Part shown: positions 1 through 8,200 of the stretch, one piece after another
How the letters are laid out: every line of letters starts with the position of its first letter
Position numbering within the stretch: the stretch's first letter is position 1
Assembly (NCBI GenBank): GCA_031278075.1
Contig: JAITLE010000043.1
Location: 1-11,526 of the forward strand
Reading direction: 5' to 3'
Source: Bifidobacteriaceae bacterium
GTDB taxonomy: Bacteria > Actinomycetota > Actinomycetes > Actinomycetales > WQXJ01
DNA length: 11,526 bases
The notes under the pieces: generated by a model
The model's input: the letters and a program-made list of their open reading frames with translations, nothing else
The model's database searches: none
Told to the model about the DNA's origin: nothing
Translations under genes and position numbers: made by a program

Positions 1-3000
1 CACGCAGACCGGCGCCAAGGTCCGCACGCCCAACCTCGCGCGGCTGATCGACGAGAACCGGATCCTCGGCTGGCAATCCGGCCAGGCGCTGGCCTTCATG
101 TTGGACGGCGACGACAACATCGGCGCGGTCTACCCCGGCGGCAACGCCGCGGGCCGGGCACGGCTCGTCATCGTCTACCACTCGGGAACTGGGCCTAACC
201 TCGACGGCGTCACCAACCGTGTCTCGTGCTCAGTCACGCCGCCGTCCGGCGTCTACAGCACCGCCCAACTCGCGGTGATCGCCTGCGACGAGCCCGGCGC
301 CGTCACCTACACCCTGGACGGCTCCGATCCCGGACCGGGCGTCGGCGCCCCCTACACCGAGCCGATCGGCATCGGCGACGGGCGCACCCAACTCAAGGTT
401 TACGCCGCTGGCGGCATCCGCGACACAGGTGTGCTGACCTACAACTACATAGTCGGTCCCGGCGGCGGCGAGGCCGTCACCACCGAAGCTGTGATCGCCA
501 CCGATGACGACGACGCCCTCGCCAACCCGACCAGGGCGGATCTGGGCACCTCGTCGCTGTCGCTGCACTCGCAGCACAGCTCGTCGCTCAACTACGACAC
601 CTATCTCAGGTTCACGGGCTTGAATCTGCCCGCTGACGCCGTGATCGCCTCAGCCGCGCTGGTCTTCACCGCCAGCTCCTCGGCTACGGCCGGCGGCCAA
701 ATCGAGGTGGTCGGAGAGACCTCGGCCAGGGGCGCTTTCGCCACCGCGCCAGGCGCCTTCGCCGGCCGCGAGTGGACCCAGGGCGTGACCCTGACCGCGC
801 CCAAGCTGAGCTCCGGCCAGACCTACACGGCCGACGGCCTGGGGGGCATAGTCGCCGAGCAGCTGTCCACCAACGCTGAACGCGCAGATTGGGTCTTCAA
901 GATCCACGGATTGACGCCATCCCAAGCGTTGTCGGTCCGCAGCCGCGACGGCTCCACCTCGGCGGCGCCGAGACTACAGGTCAGCTACTACTCGAACTAC
1001 GCGGACACCACCCAGGTCGTGTCGAACAACTACGACGACGCCGAGGAACTGGGCGCGGGCGGCTCGATCGAACGCTCCGGGTCGATCCAACTCGGCGGGT
1101 ACCGCACCAGCTCCAGTTCCGAAAGCACGCGCGATGTGGCGGCCTTCCGGTTCGCGGCCGTCGCGATCCCCGAGTCCGCCACGTTGGTCAACGCTTACAT
1201 CGAATTCACCACCCAACCGGACGGCCCGTCCGGGCGGACATCGAACCTGACCATCCAAGCTGAGCTCGGCGACGCCGGCTCCTATCCGACCACGGCGGGC
1301 GCCATCACGTCGCGGAGCTACTCCCTGGGCCAAGTCGATTGGCAAGTCGAGGCCTTCCGGCAGAGCCGGGCCACCGCCCGCACCCCCAACCTGAAGAACC
1401 TGATCGACGAGGTCAGGCTCGGCGGTTGGACCAGCGGCGGAGCGCTCGCGTTCAAACTCGACGGCGACGGCTTCATCGGCTCCGTGTACTCCGGGCCGGG
1501 CGCAGACGCGGCCAGGCTCTATGTCGAATACCGCTTCGACGGCGCCGGCGCCTGGGAGAACGTGGTGACCGATCCAGCCCAGATCGACGGCGTGCACATC
1601 AACGAGCTGTCGACCTCCGGCACGGCGGCCAACGAGGACGACTGGGCTGAGCTGTACAACGGCTCAGACAAGTTCGTCTGGTTGGGTCCGCAGATCCGCC
1701 TGTGGCGGGACGGCACGTCGAAGGGTGACACCTTCAACTTCACCGGGTTGCTGCTGCCGCCGCACTCGTACGTGATCCTGTACGCGGACGAGGACCGAGA
1801 CAAGGGGCCGAACCATCTCAGCTTCGATTTCAAGAAGACCGGCGAGGTCAACCTGACCGACATGAGCAGCGGCTCGCCACGAGTCATCGACGCGTTCGCT
1901 TACACCGAGCAGGCCTATCTCGAGACCCACGCCCGGCAACCGGACGGCGGCGAGATCTACCTCATGGCGGAGGACACCTACGGCTACTCCAACAACGCCG
2001 CGCCGCAGAAGTACCCGATCACTTTCAGCCACGAACGCGGTCGCTATGACACGGGCTTCGCCTTGACGATCTCGAGTCTGCCCGGAGTGGCGATCCGTTA
2101 CACGACTGACGGCTCGACGCCATCGTCCACCAAGGGGACTTTGTACACCGGGCCGGTCTCAGTGGCGAAGACAATGGCGGTGCGCGCGGTCGCTTACGAC
2201 GCGGCGGGCACCAGCACGGCGCAGACCCGCACGTACGTGTTGCTGGACAACCTCAAGAACGAGGTCGCCGCCTCGAACAGCCGTTGGACCAGCGCGAACA
2301 AGGCGACTATCGACGATGCCGTGTACGCGGAAGCGCTCAACGCGCTGCCCATCGTCTCGATCAGTTCGGACGTGGTGGAGTTGTCGCATTCTTCCAGCGC
2401 GGACTATGTGCAGGGCTACTTCGAGTTCATGCCGGAGCCCGGCTCCGGTGACGCGAATTACGCGCAGCCGATCGGTGTCAAGCGCTTCGGCCAAGTCTCG
2501 GCGACGCGTTTCAACAGCGGGATCGCCGTGCGTTTCAAGAAGGACTACGGCGCGGGCAAAGCCAAGTACGAGTTCTTCAAGTCATTCGAAGGCGAGCCGT
2601 ACGAGCTGGTCGGGGAATACAAGAAGCTCGAACTCGCCGAGGGCCAGGACGGACCTCAGAATGACGGCATCTCCACCCACGGCTACCTCCGCTACAGCGA
2701 CATGACGACACGATTGCTCGCGAACCAGATGGGCAATTTCGACTCGCACGCCCGCTATGTGCATTACTTCTATAACGGCCAATACGCCGGGATCAAGACG
2801 ATGCGGGAGGACTACGGCGCGCACACGTTCGAACCGTACTTCGACATCGACTCGGACGAGTTCACCAAGGTGAGCTACCAGGACAACTACTTCACGTCCG
2901 GCGACGTCGAGGAGGGCGACGGCGAGGTGGCGGTCATGCAGGCCGTCCACGCGGCGTCCGCCTCAGGCGACTACGCGCGGTTCGAGAGCTACGTCGATGT

Positions 3001-3829
3001 GTTGAGCCTGATCCGGACCATGATCTTGTTCCGCTACATCGACACGGAGAACGAATGGAACGCCGTGGTCCAGAACTCGGTCGGGGAAGGCGGCATGAAG
3101 ATGATGTTCAACGTCAACGACTCCGACGGCGCCTTCTACAACGGGGGCCGCACCACGTCCACCACCTACTCGGGGAGCATCCTGGGCGGCGGCGGCAACT
3201 ACCGCTACAAGTGGTCCAGCGCCACATCACAGGCGGGGCCGTACAACATGTTCCGGACCTGGACACGCTACGACACGAGCAGCCAGACAGACGGCGACCT
3301 GGAATTCAAGACCCTCGTCAAAGACGAGGTCCTGAAGCAGATCGGACCGGCCAGCGGTGATTTCCGTGGAGCCGACGGCGCGCCGCTCTCGGTCGACAAC
3401 GTTCAAGCGATACTGCTCGCCCAGCAGAGCACGCTCGAAGTCCCGTACCGGCTCGACGCGGCTTATATGGGCGTGGCCAACGCCTGGTCCAAGTGGACCG
3501 CGTACAACCCCGGCGTGATCTCCCTGGTGGAGGAGCGGACGAGGTTCAACCTGGAGCAGTGGTCCAAGATCGGTCTGACCCACACCCTGCCCGAGGTTGA
3601 GTCCGCCAGCGCCGGCGCGGGCTTCACCCTCGCGGTGGCGGCGTCCGACACCATCATCTATTACACGCTGGACGGGAGCGACCCGCTCGGCCAGTCCGGG
3701 GCGATCCCGGGCCAAAGCGGCGCCAACCCCGCCGCCCAGGCCTACACCGCGGGCACGGTGGTCCCGGCCGGCGCCGCAGTCCGCGCTTACACCACCGGCA
3801 ACTGGGGACCGCTGACCACGGTCTCCTGA
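1..3829 (+). CDS. Large secreted CotH kinase-like multidomain protein (5'-partial)
   Basis: The frame is open from the left edge (first whole codon at 2) to TGA at 3827-3829, giving 1275 residues. The ATG at 98 lies inside a domain and is not the start. Numbering from codon 2, the order is: end of a beta-sandwich domain (1-60); CHB_HEX_C-like module (about 76-151, TYTLDGSDP at 102-110); second beta-sandwich (160-333); third, with a DDAEE signature (337-511); lamin-tail domain (about 525-660, HINELSTSG 532-540, DWAELYN 547-553); second CHB_HEX_C module (670-749, YTTDGSTPS 700-708); CotH domain (about 782-1190); third CHB_HEX_C module (to the end, YYTLDGSDP 1220-1228). CotH marks are LPIVSIS at 782, YNGQYAGI at 924-931 and FNVNDSDGAF from 1036, in the place of the family's PWDxD loop. 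CotH-family proteins include secreted protein kinases such as the Bacillus spore-coat kinase; the substrate here is unknown. No LPxTG motif or C-terminal membrane helix is visible, so release or non-covalent binding is likely. The signal peptide must lie upstream. The domain calls are from motif recognition; the CotH call is fairly secure. Confidence 0.85.
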   Translation, partial: TQTGAKVRTPNLARLIDENRILGWQSGQALAFMLDGDDNIGAVYPGGNAAGRARLVIVYHSGTGPNLDGVTNRVSCSVTPPSGVYSTAQLAVIACDEPGAVTYTLDGSDPGPGVGAPYTEPIGIGDGRTQLKVYAAGGIRDTGVLTYNYIVGPGGGEAVTTEAVIATDDDDALANPTRADLGTSSLSLHSQHSSSLNYDTYLRFTGLNLPADAVIASAALVFTASSSATAGGQIEVVGETSARGAFATAPGAFAGREWTQGVTLTAPKLSSGQTYTADGLGGIVAEQLSTNAERADWVFKIHGLTPSQALSVRSRDGSTSAAPRLQVSYYSNYADTTQVVSNNYDDAEELGAGGSIERSGSIQLGGYRTSSSSESTRDVAAFRFAAVAIPESATLVNAYIEFTTQPDGPSGRTSNLTIQAELGDAGSYPTTAGAITSRSYSLGQVDWQVEAFRQSRATARTPNLKNLIDEVRLGGWTSGGALAFKLDGDGFIGSVYSGPGADAARLYVEYRFDGAGAWENVVTDPAQIDGVHINELSTSGTAANEDDWAELYNGSDKFVWLGPQIRLWRDGTSKGDTFNFTGLLLPPHSYVILYADEDRDKGPNHLSFDFKKTGEVNLTDMSSGSPRVIDAFAYTEQAYLETHARQPDGGEIYLMAEDTYGYSNNAAPQKYPITFSHERGRYDTGFALTISSLPGVAIRYTTDGSTPSSTKGTLYTGPVSVAKTMAVRAVAYDAAGTSTAQTRTYVLLDNLKNEVAASNSRWTSANKATIDDAVYAEALNALPIVSISSDVVELSHSSSADYVQGYFEFMPEPGSGDANYAQPIGVKRFGQVSATRFNSGIAVRFKKDYGAGKAKYEFFKSFEGEPYELVGEYKKLELAEGQDGPQNDGISTHGYLRYSDMTTRLLANQMGNFDSHARYVHYFYNGQYAGIKTMREDYGAHTFEPYFDIDSDEFTKVSYQDNYFTSGDVEEGDGEVAVMQAVHAASASGDYARFESYVDVLSLIRTMILFRYIDTENEWNAVVQNSVGEGGMKMMFNVNDSDGAFYNGGRTTSTTYSGSILGGGGNYRYKWSSATSQAGPYNMFRTWTRYDTSSQTDGDLEFKTLVKDEVLKQIGPASGDFRGADGAPLSVDNVQAILLAQQSTLEVPYRLDAAYMGVANAWSKWTAYNPGVISLVEERTRFNLEQWSKIGLTHTLPEVESASAGAGFTLAVAASDTIIYYTLDGSDPLGQSGAIPGQSGANPAAQAYTAGTVVPAGAAVRAYTTGNWGPLTTVS
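2..181 (+). repeat. Protein-level repeat, copy 1 (partial): C-terminal half of DDAEE-type beta-sandwich
   Basis: This segment encodes RTPNL..LIDE..R..GW.SG.ALAF.LDGD..IG.VY, which recurs at 1358-1537 with about half of the residues identical by hand count. It is the C-terminal half of a beta-sandwich domain whose first half lies left of the window. A more diverged member occupies about 479-1000. The match is at protein level; the DNA copies have diverged, so this is an old domain duplication and not a recent one. Confidence 0.75.
1358..1537 (+). repeat. Protein-level repeat, copy 3: C-terminal half of DDAEE-type beta-sandwich
   Basis: This is the partner of the segment at 2-181. The complete domain here runs from about 1010 to 1537. 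It starts with NNYDDAEE, passes through a core strand (IPESATLVNAYIEF), and ends in RTPNLKNLIDE, GGWTSGGALAF and ARLYVEY. I recall the same pattern (DDAEE, a GLRF-like strand, IP.GA.I..AYI.F, GW.SGNAL) as an uncharacterised module in secreted proteins of several phyla. Its role is probably binding or structural. Confidence 0.7.
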
Positions 3830-3839
3830 CGCCATCACA

Positions 3840-3885
3840 CCTGGGGGCTTCCGGCCCGGGCTCGCCCCGGCCGGGAGCCCCCTGG
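3840..3885. terminator. Bidirectional hairpin terminator between convergent genes
   Basis: Two 18-base arms, 3843-3860 and 3865-3882, face each other across a CTCG loop (3861-3864). They pair throughout except for one T-G wobble (3850) and one C-C mismatch (3857). Beyond a T-T mismatch the stem gains two more pairs (3840-3841 with 3884-3885). It sits 10 bases after the stop of the CotH-type gene and 24 bases from the stop of ftsY, which is read towards it. There is no U-tract on either side, as is common for actinobacterial terminators. Confidence 0.8.
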
Positions 3886-3909
3886 CGTCCCAACCGCGCG
3901 CGTCCGCCC

Positions 3910-5223
3910 TCAGGCGAGCAAGCCGTCCACGAACAGTTCCGGGTCGAACGGCGCCAAATCATCCGGCCCTTCCCCGAGGCCCACCAGTTTCACTGGCACG
4001 CCCAGCTCCTTTTGCACCGCGATCACGATCCCGCCTTTGGCCGTGCCGTCCAGCTTGGTCAAGACGATCCCGGTCACGTCTACCACCTCAGTGAACACCC
4101 GGGCCTGAGCCAGCCCGTTCTGGCCTGTGGTCGCGTCCAACACGAGCAGGGTCTCAGTGATGGGCGTCCGCTTCGAAGCCACCCGTTTGATCTTGCCCAG
4201 CTCCGCCATCAGGTTCGCCTTGTTGTGCAAACGGCCCGCGGTGTCGATGATCACCGTGTCCACCCCGAGTTCGATCCCCCGCGCCACCGCGTCGAACGCC
4301 ACCGACGCCGGGTCCGCGCCCGCGCCGCCACGCACCACCGGCACGCCGACACGCGCCCCCCACGTGGCCAATTGATCCGCCGCAGCCGCCCGGAACGTGT
4401 CCGCCGCGCCCAACAGCGCCGTGTTCCCCTCAGCCACCACGAGCCGCGCGAGCCGCCCGATCGTGGTCGTCTTGCCCGATCCGTTGACGCCGACCACCAG
4501 CACCACGCCGGGAGCGCGGCCCTCACCCACATGGCGCACCGCGCGCCCCGCCGGCGCCTCCAACACCCGCAGCAGCTCACGCCTGAGGGTCGCCGCCGGG
4601 TCAGCCGACGCCCCTTCGACCCGCATCGCCTCCCGCACCGCGTCCAGGATCTCCTCCGAGGCGGCCACGCCCACATCCGCGAGCAGCAGCGTCTCCTCGA
4701 ATTCGTCCCAGTCGGCCGGGTTCAGCCGGTCGCGACTCAGGACTTGCAGCAACGCCCGTCCCAGCACCGATTTCGACCCCGCGAGCCGCGCCCGCAAGCG
4801 CGTCATGCGTGAAGTCGGCGGCTCGGGGACGTCCAGTTCGCCGGCGCCCCGACCAGTGGACGATTCCGTCTCCTCCTCCACCGCGCCCACTTCCGCGCCC
4901 AGCGTGGCGGGGCCGGCAGCCGCCCCGGCCACGAGAACCGCCGTCTCCTCCCCCACGTCTGTGGCGCCAGCCGGCCCGCCGGCGAACGGCCCCGGCCCTT
5001 TCCCGCCAGAGGATCCAGCGCCCGAGGCGGACGGCGGCTGGGCGAGCGGGCTGGGCGGCCCACCCTTGAGCCGGGCGGACGGCGCCGCGCCGTCCAGTGG
5101 GGGAAGGTGACGCCGCCGCGCCCGTCGCGCCAACAACCACACCGCGCTGACCACGGCGATCAGCCCGACCACGGCGACGGCCGCCCAAAACACTGCGGGT
5201 TCCAAGCCCAAGATCTCGTCCAT
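3910..5223 (-). CDS. ftsY: Signal recognition particle receptor FtsY
   Basis: FtsY is the SRP receptor GTPase. It pairs with Ffh bound to a translating ribosome and hands the nascent chain to the Sec translocon at the membrane. The protein has 437 residues: an N-terminal membrane helix (about 8-32) followed by RRARRR, a Gly/Pro/Ala-rich linker (41-137), the helical N domain (about 138-222) and the GTPase NG core. The GTP-binding motifs are intact: GVNGSGKTT 245-253, DTFRAAAADQL 275-285, DTAGR 327-331, TKLDG 389-393 and GLGEGPDDLAPFD 415-427. I chose ATG at 5221-5223 because it is preceded by AGGA with an 8-base gap and places the membrane helix at the very N terminus. A GTG ten codons upstream (5251-5253) has no Shine-Dalgarno and would overlap most of the gap to smc. 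The gene is divergent from smc and ends facing the shared terminator. The linker is less acidic than the E. coli A domain; a transmembrane anchor is known in other actinobacterial FtsY proteins. Confidence 0.97.
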   Translation of the reverse strand: MDEILGLEPAVFWAAVAVVGLIAVVSAVWLLARRARRRHLPPLDGAAPSARLKGGPPSPLAQPPSASGAGSSGGKGPGPFAGGPAGATDVGEETAVLVAGAAAGPATLGAEVGAVEEETESSTGRGAGELDVPEPPTSRMTRLRARLAGSKSVLGRALLQVLSRDRLNPADWDEFEETLLLADVGVAASEEILDAVREAMRVEGASADPAATLRRELLRVLEAPAGRAVRHVGEGRAPGVVLVVGVNGSGKTTTIGRLARLVVAEGNTALLGAADTFRAAAADQLATWGARVGVPVVRGGAGADPASVAFDAVARGIELGVDTVIIDTAGRLHNKANLMAELGKIKRVASKRTPITETLLVLDATTGQNGLAQARVFTEVVDVTGIVLTKLDGTAKGGIVIAVQKELGVPVKLVGLGEGPDDLAPFDPELFVDGLLA

Positions 5224-5277
5224 GCCGTCAATCCTGCACCACGGGTGTGACACTGCCGACGGTTAGGCTTGGGAGCC
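5224..5277. promoter_or_regulatory. Divergent ftsY/smc intergenic region with likely smc -10 element
   Basis: Only 54 bases separate the two starts, so both promoters must lie here or inside the opposite gene. On the plus strand TAGGCT (5264-5269) fits the actinobacterial TAnnnT -10 consensus. It would place transcription start at about 5276-5278, on the smc GTG itself. No convincing -35 element is visible. On the minus strand AGGA (complement of 5232-5235) is the ftsY Shine-Dalgarno. A clear ftsY promoter was not found. Confidence 0.4.
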
Positions 5278-8200
5278 GTGTATTTGAAGACGCTGACGCT
5301 ACGCGGTTTCAAGTCGTTCGCGTCGGCCACCCGGCTGAGCTTCGAGCCGGGGATCACGTGCGTGGTCGGCCCGAACGGCTCCGGGAAGTCGAACGTGGTC
5401 GACGCGCTGGCGTGGGTCATGGGCGAGCAAGGCGCCAAGTCGCTGCGCGGCGGCAAGATGGAGGACGTCATCTTCGCCGGCGCCAAGACCCGCCCGCCGC
5501 TGGGGCGGGCGGAGGTCAAGCTGACGATCGACAACACGGACGGCGCGCTGCCGATCGACTACACGGAGGTGACAATCTCGCGCACGCTGTTCCAAGGGGG
5601 CGGCTCGGAATACGCGATCAACGGGAACGCGTGTCGGCTCTTGGACATCCAAGAACTGCTCTCCGACACGGGGCTGGGGCGCGAGATGCACGTGATCGTG
5701 GGTCAAGGCCACCTCGACGACGTGCTCACCGCCAGCCCCGAGGAACGTCGCGGCTTCATCGAGGAGGCCGCCGGCGTTCTGAAACACCGCAAACGCAAGG
5801 AACGCGCGCTGCGCAAGCTGGACTCGACGCAAGCGAACCTGGTCCGGTTGGAGGATCTCACAGCTGAGATCCGGCGGCAGCTGGGCCCGCTCGCCAGACA
5901 GGCCGACATCGCCCGGCGCGCGCAGTCCATCCAGGTGGCGGCGCGGGACGCGGGGGCCCGGGTCCTCGCCGACGACGCGGCGCAGCTCCAAGCCACACTG
6001 GCCCGGGACGCCGCCGACGAGACCGCTTTGAATGAACGCCGGGACGCCCTCCGGGACGCCCTTGCCGCCGCTAGGGATCAGTTGGCCGGGCTGGAGTCCG
6101 CGGCCGCGGCGGCGCTCCCGGAGCTGTCTCGCGTGGCCGAGACGTATTTCCGCCTGTCCGCGCTGTTGGAGCGGGTGCGCGGGACACGCAAGGTGGCCGC
6201 TGAGCGCGCCCGCCTGTTGGGGCAGGGCGTCTTCCACTTGCCCGGCGCCGGTTGGGGGGGCGCGGGTTCCGCTGAGGGCCTCGACGCGCTCGTGGAGACA
6301 CTCGCCCAGGAGAGGGATCAGTTGGAGTCCCGGGTGGCGCTGGCCGATGCCGTCCGGTCCGCCGCCGCCGAGGCTTGCGGCGCCGCGGACGAGGCGTTTC
6401 GCGCCGAGGAGCTGCGTTACACGGCCGCGCTGCGGGCTGTCGCCGACCGGCGGGAGGAACTCGCCACTCTGACGGGGCGGGTCGCGACGGCGCGTTCCCG
6501 TGTGGAGGGGCGGACAGCTCAGATCGCCCAGCTGACCGAGCAGGTCGAGGCGGCGCTGGCAGGGCGGGCCAAGGCCGAAGAGGAGTTCACGGTCTTGGAA
6601 CAGCAGATCGCTGGCGTGGAGGACGGCGAGGCGGCGCTGGATCTGGCGCACCAGCGCGCCACTGCGGCGCTTGACGCCGCCAAGGCTGCGCAAGCGGCGC
6701 TGGTCGCGGAGCAGAGCGACGTGCGGTCGCGGGTCGCCGCGGCGGCGGCCACCAGGGACGCGCTTGATTTGGCGATGGCCGCGAAGGACGGTTCGGCGGC
6801 GCTCGCGGCGCGAGCCGGGACGCTCGGTCCGTTGGCGGCGCTGTTGCGGCCCGAGAAGGGATTCGAGCGGGCGATCGGCGCCGCGCTGGGCCCAGCCGCG
6901 CCGGCGTTGGCGGTGCTCGGGCCGGGTGCGGCCGTCGACGCGCTGCGTCTCTTGCGGGCTGAGGACCTGGGCCAGGCTGCTTTGGCGATAGCGGGCGCCG
7001 AGACCGCCGAGCACGGCCGGGGGGAGGCGCCGGACGCGCGCGGGCACGCCGCGCGAGCGCCGGTGAGCGGAAGCGCGGCTGGTGGCCTGCGCGGTGGGCC
7101 GGGCGCCCGGGGGGAGCCGCCCGCGGGGCGGTGGGCTGTGGACTTGGTCCGCCCCGCCCCGGGTTTGAGCGCGGCCGACGCGGCCGCCGCCGAGGACATC
7201 ATCGCGCGGCTGTTGGGCCGAACGGTTGTCGCGCAGCACTTGGCGCAGGCGCGCGCCGCGATCGCCGCCGACCCGACAGTGATCGCTGTGACTGTCGAGG
7301 GCGACCTGTTGGGCAGCGCTTTCGCGGCGGGCGGCGCGCCCGCCGCGCCCAGCCCGGTCGAGCTGGCCAGCGCCAAGGCGGAGGCGCAGGCCGCGATCGC
7401 CGCCGGCACGGCGGCCCTGGAGGAGCTCGCGTTCAAGCTGAAGGCCGCCCGGGACAGACTCGAAGAGGCGGAACAGGCGCTGGGCAGGTCGATCGAGGCG
7501 CTGACCCAATCCGACGCGCGGTATGCGGCGACCGCGGACAGGCTTGGCCACCTCGCCGCGACGGTCGGAGCGCAGCGTGACGCCGGCCGCAAGGCAGCCG
7601 AGCGTCTGGCTGAGGCCGAAGCCGCGCTCGCCTCGGACCAGGCCCAGCTCGCCGCCCTCACATCTGAGCTCGAGGCTGCCCGCGACGCAGCCCGCCACAC
7701 TGGCGGCACGCCCGCGGGCGATCGCGCCCTAAGTGTTCCCGGGGGGCTCGCGGAGCCTGATCCCGCGGAGCGCGACCGGCTGTCGGCCGAAGCGCAAGGC
7801 GCAAGGCAAGCTGTGACCGAGGCGACGCTCGAGGCGCGGGATCTGAGGGCGCGGCTGGACGGCATCGTCGGCCGGATCGACGCGACCAAGCGCGCCGCCG
7901 CCACCGAACGCGAGGCCGAGGAGCGTGCCCGGATCGCGGCTGAGCGGCGGGAGCGGCAAGCCGATCTGGCGCGGGCTGTGGAGGGGGCGTGCGGCGAACT
8001 CGAGACGATGGTGGCCCGGGCGGCGGCTGACGCGGGGTCCGCGCGAGACCAGGCCGAGGCGCGCCGCGCGGAGCGGGACGCGACCGCCGCGGAGTTGCGG
8101 GCTGAGGCGGAGCGGGTGCGCGCGGCGCTCGCGGAGGTGACCAGTGATGTGCATCGCGACGAGCTGGCCCGGGCCGCGGGGCAGGCCAAGCTCGACGCGT

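Noticed and set aside
98..100. ATG as the start of the CotH-type gene
   Set aside because: The frame is open upstream to the edge, and the codons before 98 encode a segment repeated at 1358-1450, so 98 is internal.
4012..4812. Plus-strand open frame inside ftsY (266 codons)
   Set aside because: It is antisense to conserved FtsY GTPase motifs, and its product is His/Arg/Pro-rich without domains.
5251..5253. GTG as an alternative ftsY start
   Set aside because: There is no Shine-Dalgarno, and the extra ten residues are polar and precede the membrane helix. ATG 5223 has AGGA at a good distance.
5245..5253. GTGTGACAC palindrome in the ftsY/smc gap as an operator
   Set aside because: The arms are only four bases, there is no second copy, and it matches no operator I recognise; chance is sufficient.
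5269..5271. TTG as an alternative smc start
   Set aside because: SMC proteins typically begin at the residue encoded by GTG 5278 (MYLK), and the TTG overlaps the likely -10 element.
5299..7698. Long open frame on the minus strand inside smc (about 800 codons)
   Set aside because: It is antisense to an intact SMC. Its product is Arg/Gly-rich with no recognisable domain, as expected from a GC-rich codon shadow.
6519..8189. Second long minus-strand open frame inside smc (about 556 codons)
   Set aside because: It encodes an Ala/Ser/Arg-rich low-complexity product mirroring the coiled-coil codons, with no motif and no ribosome binding site that I could see.
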